In this document: piece by piece, positions 56,250 to 64,000 of the stretch
Position numbering within the stretch: position 1 is the stretch's first letter
How the letters are laid out: every line of letters begins with the position of its first letter
Origin: Polytrichum commune
Taxonomy: Eukaryota; Streptophyta; Polytrichopsida; Polytrichales; Polytrichaceae
NCBI GenBank assembly: GCA_950295325.1
Contig: OX485804.1
Span: 63,702,533 to 63,766,532, forward strand
Reading direction: 5' to 3'
DNA: 64,000 nt
The notes under the pieces: model-generated
The model's input: the letters and a program-made list of their open reading frames with translations, nothing else
Database searches by the model: none
Told to the model about the DNA's origin: nothing
Program-made: the position numbers and the translations under genes

Positions 56250-58880
56250 TATAGATGTCAAATCCCCCCAGTTCATTGGTCAAGTTGGGGCCATATGGGG
56301 TAGGGCTCAGTGATAGGTGGGTCTCTAAACACAGACACCGAAAGGGTGGCAAGTTTGCAGTGAGTGGCAACAACATTATTGTGGTGAGGTTTATTCCTAT
56401 ATTCGGACTTTCACATGTATAATAATAGGGAGATAAAGTTCCAACATAGCATCCGGAGTGCGAAACACCTTGTCCACAGAGTACAAAACGGCTCTGGCAG
56501 ATCAAACACCCACAATTATTTTGTTGAAAAGGTCACATAGCTATCATGTAGGTGTTCAGAAAGAAGGAAGGAAGGAAGGAAGGAAAGAAGGAAGGAATTG
56601 GAAAAGTAACGATGGCGATCGAGGTCCCACAAAATTGTGACCATGCAGGAGACTAGATTCTTGGGCAGATGCATAGCTTGCTTACCTCATTCAGACAACC
56701 CGGGCATGGACTCGATGTCCACGTAAGAAGAAGAAGAAGATCTAGTAGTAGTATACTTTAATGGGGTCTCCAGAAACCCGTGACCAAGCTACCATCAATT
56801 TCCCATGGACTATTTGGCATTTGCATCTACTTGTCTGATGGGGGATGAGGTGGTGGTAGGGCCGCCAATAATGTCACTCAGTCTACTCTTTGTCAACCTG
56901 AGATCTGCAAACTCCGAATAACAATCACTAAAAGCATGCCATGAATTCAGCGCACAATCCACCATTCCTGTTTTAGATAGGGCATGGGAGGGCTCGTTCA
57001 TCAACAGTATGCACATTTGGGAAAGACTCTTTTGGCAACAATCATGGGTTCGTAGAGTTGACTGAAGTCGGACTAGTACACCGTTCTAGTGCCACGTACA
57101 CTACTTGCGAAGAGCGAGCACTCGGTGCTTAGAGGTCTCCAGTGTCACGCCTTGCTAATCGTCAATATGATTCTGTTCGTCAACATAAGTGACGATCTTT
57201 AAGTGAGGAAATATCTGCTGCATTATGACATTTAGAGTAGCACAATGGGGTACTTTAGATGATAGTCTCGCGTTTCGGTATGCGAGGGGAAGATGTTTTT
57301 TAGCGTATTGACAGCGAGGGTCATGTGTTTACATGTTAAGAATGTAAGAGGAAGGTATTCTTGAGTGCACTAATGGCATGTGTCATTTGTGTCTTCTTTG
57401 GTTAACTTGTAGATCATTGTGTAACATGGGCATGCACCTCATAACACTATTGAACATACTCGTGCCGAGATATTAGTAAGCGCACTTGAATACCAAGTGT
57501 CATGAGTTGCCACTCATGGTGAAGTTGTGAATCATGGGTGTAATGTAGGATATGCCTCAAAATAGGGTAAGTGAGACTATCTTGCATGTGATACTAAAAA
57601 CCATAAAACGGTGTAGTAGTTGTTGCTGGTCCTGCGAGTTAATGGTGGCCTGGTTTAAGATTTTATTGGATCTGGTGGTCAACAGTTCCAATGTGATCAT
57701 CAGACAGATTTTCAAGGTTCATCTTCATGGAGAGAAAACAAGGGAAAAGCAGCAAGCCTGCTGATCATACTGGGACGAGAACACTTTTAAAACATGTCAA
57801 ATTTCTGGTGTACACTGAAATTGCCAAGTTTCCATTTGAAATCTGAGGCCCTAGACCTCATGGTATGTGAAAAGAAAGATTATGAACATTTTAAAACATA
57901 TTGAACTACAAAGTCAATAAATTTGTGTTGACAAAAACAATCTCAACAAAAGTCTACATATTCTAGAAGATGATGCAAGTGGTGATATTGAGCAAGTAAT
58001 TGTCAAATTTTCATTAAATAAAATTTGATAAAATTACATTCATTTGATGATTTTCTACAAAAAATTTGATGATGACCTCAAGTGTATAATGATTTCAAAG
58101 AATATGGGAAAGAAAAAGAATAAGAAAAAGGAATAACACCAAGTTCAAAACAATTAAGGTCATGAAATTTACACCCATAACCATATCTAATCATTTGCTT
58201 TTGAGCATTTCTTTCAATGATAATTTTTGAAGATCTCATCTTGGTATTCTACATTTAAGAACTTAACACAACAACAAAGGTCACCATGAAACAATTTCAT
58301 TTAAACAACATTTTGCTACTACTTTTAGGCATTTGACCAAAAAAACTATGGTTTTAAGATACCAAAGAACCTTTTTGATCCACTTTACCATGCTTACACT
58401 TGGTGTTGGATGTTATTAAATTAACGTGGGGCAACCTAATTGCACATATCAATGTACACTAAATTGTGCAACAAATAATCATCCCAAGCTCAAGCTATTC
58501 CATGAGATACATGTAAGGATGATATTTACAATCACAACGATCTTGGTTGAGTGTTATGTTACCCAGCAGTTAATCTTGGTGTATGGTCTGAAGAGTGGGT
58601 ATATAATGGAGTGAGGTAGAAGTGCCTAATCATGTTTGTGATCTTGAAGTTACAAACACCTATATTGGAGTGGTTGGGTGTGAATCAAGAACACGCTATG
58701 GACTACTATGAGGAAAGTGGCTATGGGTACGATTTGGATTTGCTAAACATTTCGTACTAATTGTGTGCTTTCATATCCTAATGAGAAGTGGCATGTGTAG
58801 AGAAGAATGTATCCATTTAAGACCCACTTACCTCAATAAGTAAATCTCTAGGTAACTTGTAGTTGCAAAGTGAGTAACCA
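56250..58880. other. Non-coding stretch with simple repeats
   Basis: A GAAG/GGAA microsatellite (about 56560-56595) and an AGA run (about 56727-56741) are present. No gene recognised. Confidence 0.45.
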
Positions 58881-59109
58881 CTACACTAAATATGATATTT
58901 AGTGTCACGTACTATTTGGGGTTACACATTCCTATATCTTTTTACTATTGATGTAATCTTTTACCAAGTAAAGATGTTATTATTTTATTAATTAATATCC
59001 AAACAACCAATTTGACCTTTTTGGGTGAAAATTTGATATGTACAATAAAAAATAATAGCATTGCTTAATTACAAATATTAAGTGACACTAAATACAATAT
59101 TTAGTGGAG
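58881..59109. mobile_element. MITE of the CACTAAATAT family
   Basis: The ends are CTACACTAAATATGATATTT and ACAATATTTAGTGGAG. It is similar in length and body to 8305-8527 and 32741-32944. Confidence 0.65.
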
Positions 59110-59241
59110 TAAGTAACCCTTCCCAAGTAACAAGGAAGGTGGCTCTGCAACAAACTAAGAATATTCAATTGGGCACATGAATAATAGTGGATCATGCTCA
59201 ACCGAGAAATGAGAGAGAATTTAATGGGAGGAGGGGTCTTT

Positions 59242-59567
59242 CACTACAGTAACTAGGATTGTGGGTACTACCACACACTTGCATTTGACACCATGATCCA
59301 TTGTGTGGAAGTAGCCATTTGCCAAATGGTCACTCTTACACTAAAGGATCATTGTGTCAATTGCAAGTGTGTGTTTGAGCCCACAATTTGTGAGCCGATT
59401 TCATACATCACGTAGGGTACCAGTTGACTGGAGTGTCAAGAAGTGAACCCATTTCACTAGGGTGTAAAAGTGACTGCCCAAAATGGTCCTTTCACACGAC
59501 ACAAAGATGGTTTGTGTGAAAGCCAAGTGTGTTTTATACACCATAATCCTACTAGTGTAGTGTAGTG
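59242..59567. mobile_element. Possible CACTA-end MITE
   Basis: The ends CACTACAGTAACTAGGATT and AATCCTACTAGTGTAGTG are approximately inverted. CACTA at the termini suggests the CACTA/EnSpm superfamily, but no three-base duplication was confirmed. Confidence 0.4.
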
Positions 59568-59569
59568 AT

Positions 59570-60350
59570 CCAGACTAGCAAACATTATCATCATCAGAAG
59601 TAGTGTGCAGATCTAAAATACTTGCCAGTGTCATGAGAGCAATTCTTGCAGGTACCACCTTCATCATGATGGACTTGAGGGCCAAAATCCAGGACCCGTC
59701 AACGAACTGATCCAACTCATGAAATTCATCACAATGATCATCATGAGGAAATGAATGGCTAAACGTGTAACATATATAGCTTGAGTCGACAAAGTGAAGG
59801 ATAGCGTGATGAATTTAGATGGACAGTTAGAAACGCAGGCTGAGGAAAAAAGCGTGATTAAAAAGAGCCTCTCCGCCGGCAGGCTAATCAAGGCGTAACT
59901 TTACACTTGAAGTCGATCGGCCGCTCCAGCATGATCTATACTACAAGGAATCTCAAGTTAGTTCAACCTAAGATCCAACATACAAGGAGTCTGAAGTTAG
60001 TTCCACCTAAGATCCAACAGCTGATGTGCCGTCTGATTCCGTGGGCGCCGGTTGGGAGGGCAACGCTGCGTCGCCGGACTAGGTAGTATGATACAACTAT
60101 AAACATCATGAGCTTACATGAAGTGCATGCTACAGGAGTACCCATTCCACTTCACATAATTTCCAAGCCTGCTTTCACTACTCCTGTAGCCTGGAAACTC
60201 AGCATCAATGGGTACAACATCCCCAAATTCTGGTCGAAGACAAGTGGCCGTCCGTCACCATGCATGTTATTGTCGGTGGAGGTGATTATTTTGGGAATTA
60301 GTCATCATCTGTGAAGAAAAAAATGGTGTAGAACTCCCTGCAAAACCTAA
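59570..60350. other. Non-coding stretch, no gene seen
   Basis: Mixed-composition sequence that may include the 3' flank of the minus-strand gene that follows. Short direct repeats are present (AAGTTAGTTCMACCTAAGATC at about 59953 and 59993). Confidence 0.4.
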
Positions 60351-60359
60351 TTAAGGTGA

Positions 60360-60700
60360 AGAAATGGGGAAGAAATATTCCAAGCGCATTGGGGAAGCAG
60401 AGGCCTGCTGCTGGAATTGTCTCGAAGCAGAAGTCGATTGATGAGAACTGCCGCAGAGGAGATGGGATGGTCGTCTAAACGTCAATGATGATCTGCCCCC
60501 CTTTGACACCCTAAGGGCTACAAAAAAACATTCCAAGCATGGCTGTATCAATTCAGGCCAAAGCAATGGGGAAGCGGAGGTCTGCTGTTGGATTTTCTGG
60601 AGCGAGAAGTCGATTGATGATGAGAACTGCCGCAGATGAGATGGGATGGTCTGAAGGTCAATGATGATCTGCACACCTTTGACACCCTTTTGTTGGTACA
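60360..60700 (-). repeat. Tandem duplication in the 3' part of the minus-strand gene
   Basis: Two units of about 180 bp (about 60360-60510 and 60545-60685) share GTCGATTGATGAGAACTGCC-type, GAGATGGGATGGTC and TCAATGATGATCTGC stretches. The duplicated block overlaps the C-terminal 50 or so codons of the reading frame. Confidence 0.65.
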
Positions 60701-61081
60701 AGACGGGTTATGAATCCTGGGGTAATTGCAGGCCACCACAGCCCACGCAGTGGCCCGGAGACGCAACAGATTGCTCTTCATCTTCTCGTACACGGTCTGT
60801 TTGGTGGCGCGGGAGAAGGTGTAGCTGCGCAGGAACTCCTGCCTGCTGCCACGCGGGTCACCGTAACGACCACCGCGCGAGGAAACTGCGAAGTTGAAAT
60901 CCTCGTCGTCTCCTGCTCCGAAGTCATTCTGGAAGGGGGAGAAGGGAATCTCAATCACTTTGAAGAAGTCGCCCGTGTCCACGTCCGACCTCCTCCTGCT
61001 CATGTTGCCCACATTGCTGCCAGGATGGTATGCCGAAGTGTGCCTGGCAGAGTAGCTCTTCGCGACTTGGGAGGAAGACAT
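60548..61081 (-). CDS. Uncharacterised plant protein with RSYTFSR motif
   Basis: A frame of about 177 residues on the minus strand. The ATG at 61081 was chosen over upstream codons, which encode only a cysteine/serine run from a GCA microsatellite. The first about 120 residues look like genuine protein: a serine-rich start (MSSSQVAKSYSARHTSAYHP), an acidic-aromatic stretch (DTGDFFKVIEIPFSPF), then EFLRSYTFSRATKQTVYEKM and LLRLRATAWAVVACNYPRIH. Plants have small unnamed proteins with a similar basic RSYTFSRK segment followed by an amphipathic helix, which is my basis. No enzymatic motif is seen. The C-terminal about 50 residues fall in a locally duplicated block and may be extension by readthrough or untranslated sequence. 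Gene reality is likely; function is unknown. Confidence 0.55.
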   Translation of the reverse strand: MSSSQVAKSYSARHTSAYHPGSNVGNMSRRRSDVDTGDFFKVIEIPFSPFQNDFGAGDDEDFNFAVSSRGGRYGDPRGSRQEFLRSYTFSRATKQTVYEKMKSNLLRLRATAWAVVACNYPRIHNPSCTNKRVSKVCRSSLTFRPSHLICGSSHHQSTSRSRKSNSRPPLPHCFGLN

Positions 61082-61120
61082 GAATGAATGAATGCTGCTG
61101 CAGCAGCAGCACTGCAGCAA

Positions 61121-62160
61121 TGTGACCTATCAGAATATATGGGAGCTAATCCTAGAAGATAGTATACAAATTTCTTCTTCAGATATTAATCATTTCCAAG
61201 TAGAAATTTCTCGTCTATGTTAATCTGCATATGACGAGTCTAAGATGTATTCACCAATTTCTCTTCGCCTCCTCATGTCCTGGTCAGCGAATGGTCAAGT
61301 AGTTTATGTAGTCGTCTAGCTACCTTGAGCAATTCCTGAACAAGCACAACTGCGCACGATGCTAAGTAAGCTCACCAATCTCTTCGCCTCCTATGACCTC
61401 ATGGTAAGGAAAAGATCAAGATTTTATAGTGACTTCTTCTATCTCGAAAATTCCTAAACGAGCATCACCTTAAAAATTTATGCCAAATGCTGTTGCATCA
61501 TGTGCGATCCATGAGAGAAAGATGACGCCGGCCGTAGGTCGGCATGAATAGGCAAGAGATGCTTAGTCCCTGAGTATTATCTCTACTCGTACATATACTC
61601 ATATGTGAGGCAGAGGCGGGTCGTTGGCCGCAACATTACTGGCGAGAAAAACTTTAAGGATTTTGTTCGCATTCTTCTCCCTCGCACAATTCCTGAACAA
61701 GCATGACACCTAAATATCGAGGACCGAATTTCGTCACCAGGCGCTTAGTGAGAGACTCTTAGACCCTGGGCGCCATTGTCTCTACTCGATCCCCTGTGAG
61801 CCCATACGAGGCGCTACAATACTTAATCATGCAGAGTCGTGTAGCACTTGCCAATTAATCCACTCATGCTACTTGCAATCACAGCCTCACAACCTCACCA
61901 ATTGCGAACGAAACACATCCAATTCATCACCCTATACCGAACTCCACAAATTACCCCCACACACACCAGCAGACCGGACACTATCAGAAATTTACATAAA
62001 TAAAATGCACAACACGCATAATCATGTACTCCCCTCGCATCTCAAGCAACGTGGACACAAAACCACATCATCGACTATGTATCTGCCCACTCCATCCTGT
62101 GCAGGCACACAATGACTTAACCCTCCGCCGCACGCAACGCATCAGGAATCAGCCCCGAAA
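61121..62160. other. Upstream flank of the minus-strand gene, non-coding
   Basis: No gene seen. The CTCCTCATGTCCTGGTC / CTCCTATGACCTCATGG and GCGAGAAAA-type stretches hint at old local duplications. Confidence 0.4.
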
Positions 62161-62167
62161 CACATCA

Positions 62168-62169
<2 letters not shown>

Positions 62170-62212
<43 letters not shown>
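62170..62212. repeat. (CT)n microsatellite
   Basis: About 21 uninterrupted CT units. Confidence 0.95.
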
Positions 62213-62217
<5 letters not shown>

Positions 62218-62658
62218 GATTTTTCTTGAGGTACAGAATCTCAAAACCTTGGTGGAACTCGAGCAGAATGACAACAAAGGCACAGAGAGCTACAGATGAT
62301 GAACATTGAATGGATATTTAATATTGGAAGGCTGGGAACAATAGTGGGTGGTGGGGGGGGCGCACCTGAACCCGAAGTTGCAGTAATTAATGGGTTGCAA
62401 CTGTTGCAGATGATCAGGAGCTCGGGCGGGAGGGGGAGCGCGGATGCGGGCGGACTTGAGAAGCAGGATCCTCGGCAGGCTCTGCGCGGTCTATAAGGAT
62501 GCACGAGTGGTGGGGACTGATTGGTGAGAATGGGAAAGCATGAAAGTGATGATGAGCAGGATCCATTGGCGTCGGTGGGAGAGCGGCACGCGGAGTCATC
62601 GCGCGAAGCAGCTGGTGCTGATGATGCAGAGGAGGAGGAATGCCGCTGCGGGTGGCTG
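62213..62658. other. GC-rich stretch, coding status unclear
   Basis: It is unusually GC-rich for the window, with overlapping frames on both strands (for example 62414-62758 minus, proline-rich). No motif decides between a first exon, a CpG-rich promoter and a non-coding segment. Confidence 0.3.
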
Positions 62659-64000
62659 CGCGCCCGCTTGCCCCAGCCTTTTCACACTCGCGGTCACGGG
62701 TGCCTTTCGGTCCACGCTCATAGGGTCCGGGGGAGAGTGGGCACCGCAAACACCACACTAATTATGGTAAACACTGTGGGCTGCACTATTGAGCTTATTT
62801 CCACACTAAAAACAGTGTGGGGAAAATAGTGTGGGTGTACACTATTTTACCAACCCAATAATTATCAATATATGGAATCTACAACGTGGATATGAATCAT
62901 GTAGCTGCAGTGAGGTTGCGCCTACTCGATCAACCTTTTCATACTCATGGCCACAGGTGCCTTTTGGCTAACATGATAGGGTCCCGGGAAGGTTTGGCAC
63001 CAAGCACACCACACTAATTATGGTAAATGTTGTGGGTTGCACTATTGAGCGTATTTCCACACTAAGAACATTGGGGGTAACGCGGATGTGCCTAATTCGG
63101 ATTCTTTTGTGTCACTTTGGAGCCACTTGTAGTAAGATATGAAATACGCAATTGACACGAGATGATTAGCAAATCCAAGTGATCACGTCCGCAGCCATTT
63201 GCTTCATAATTTTCGAAGCTTGTATAAATATCTTAATCATTGTCAGAGTGGAAGTTCCCGTGCTCATTTAGTGGTCATATGGATTCCCCCCAATTGTGTT
63301 GACTATTGAGCCTAAAATTGTTCACATATGTTGAGCATGTAGTCCAATCTTTTTGAAACACGTGTCTTTTTCATATTTGTTCTTAGATTTATAATAACCA
63401 CATACCACTCATTGGCTATGTAGTACATACTTGCCGCAATCGCTGTTACAATATCATGATATCCACATAGCCAAGTTTTGGTATGTACACTATATTGATT
63501 ATAGTAAATTTTGTGGGCTACACTATTGAGCTTATTTCCACACTGGAAGCATTGTGGGATAATAGTGTGGGTGTACACTATTTTACCAACCCAATAGCAA
63601 TATATGGAATCTACAACATGGATATGAATCATGTCGTTGCAACGAGGTTGCGCCTACTCAATCAACCTCTTCATACTCATGGTCATGGGTGCCTTTTGAC
63701 TGACGTTGAAAGGGTCCGGAGGAGGGTTGGCACAAAGCATACTACGGATATGATTATGGTAAATATTGCAGGCTACACTAGTAAGCTTATTTCCACGTAC
63801 ACTAAAAACATTGGGGATCATATTTGTGTGAGTGCATATTATTTTACCAACCCAATATACATATTAGGAGCCTACAACGTGGATATGATGTCGGAGCGCT
63901 TGCAACAATTATGTACATGCTTTAACAACCTTTTCATACATGGAGCCATGGGTGCCTTTCAGCCATGCAATTACGCGTCTCCCCCACACAACCTATTCTG
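62659..64000 (+). repeat. Tandem repeat of about 250-260 bp reaching the window end
   Basis: At least four diverged units share CACTATTGAGCTTATTTCCA, TACACTATTTTACCAACCCA, TCTACAACGTGGATATGA and GGTGCCTTT...GGGTCC landmarks (units near 62659, 62919, 63480 and 63640-63985). One unit is interrupted by the R2 dispersed repeat at 63105-63430. The array continues past the end of the window. Confidence 0.75.
63105..63430 (+). repeat. Dispersed repeat family R2, long copy
   Basis: It aligns by eye along its length with 26010-26340, including AGATATGAAATAC, CGCAGCCATTTGCTTCATAA and GTTGACTATTGAGC. It sits within the tandem repeat. Confidence 0.55.

Overview
The window looks like a repeat-rich nuclear segment of a land plant, probably a non-seed plant such as a lycophyte, fern or bryophyte. 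The plant signs are a TIM14/PAM18-type co-chaperone of the plant length, a secreted dirigent-like protein, and Copia and Ty3/Gypsy elements of plant type. A piggyBac fossil and a retroelement-borne cytosine methyltransferase would both be unusual in a seed plant. The species cannot be fixed from sequence alone. Only three host genes are supported: a dirigent-like gene (24929-25450, +), a TIM14 gene (45989-46327, +) and an uncharacterised plant gene (60548-61081, -). Almost everything else that can be explained is transposon, transposon remnant or tandem repeat.

Layout. 1-9 kb: a solo Gypsy LTR (2244-2583), a short TTAA-flanked inverted-repeat element (4391-5000), and five exact 400-bp tandem units (4870-6869) that grew over that element's right end. 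9.1-21.3 kb: a nested structure. An old piggyBac-like element (9143-21263, TTAA at both ends, decayed minus-strand transposase at about 11.2-12.9 kb) was invaded by a hAT element (9900-11008, 8-bp target duplication) and by a Copia element (14947-20799, 5-bp target duplication). The Copia element carries an antisense F-box-like ORF between pol and its 3' LTR. 21.3-33.5 kb: MITEs and dispersed repeats around the dirigent-like gene, which has decayed tandem copies downstream.

33.5-43.7 kb holds the most striking object, a roughly 10-kb Ty3/Gypsy retrotransposon in the order gag, zinc knuckles, aspartic protease, C5 cytosine DNA methyltransferase, reverse transcriptase, RNase H, integrase, PHD finger. 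The methyltransferase sits between protease and reverse transcriptase. The copy is dead: it has a few short indels, and every in-frame stop could have arisen by a C-to-T or G-to-A transition, the pattern left by methylated-cytosine decay.

43.7-64 kb: two inverted-repeat elements sharing a terminal motif lie upstream of TIM14, the nearer ending about 80 bp before its start codon. Then come long non-coding stretches, a 30-bp minisatellite that mimics an ORF (49.6-50.1 kb), further MITEs, the third host gene, and a 250-260-bp tandem repeat running to the window end. No tRNA, rRNA or CRISPR was seen.
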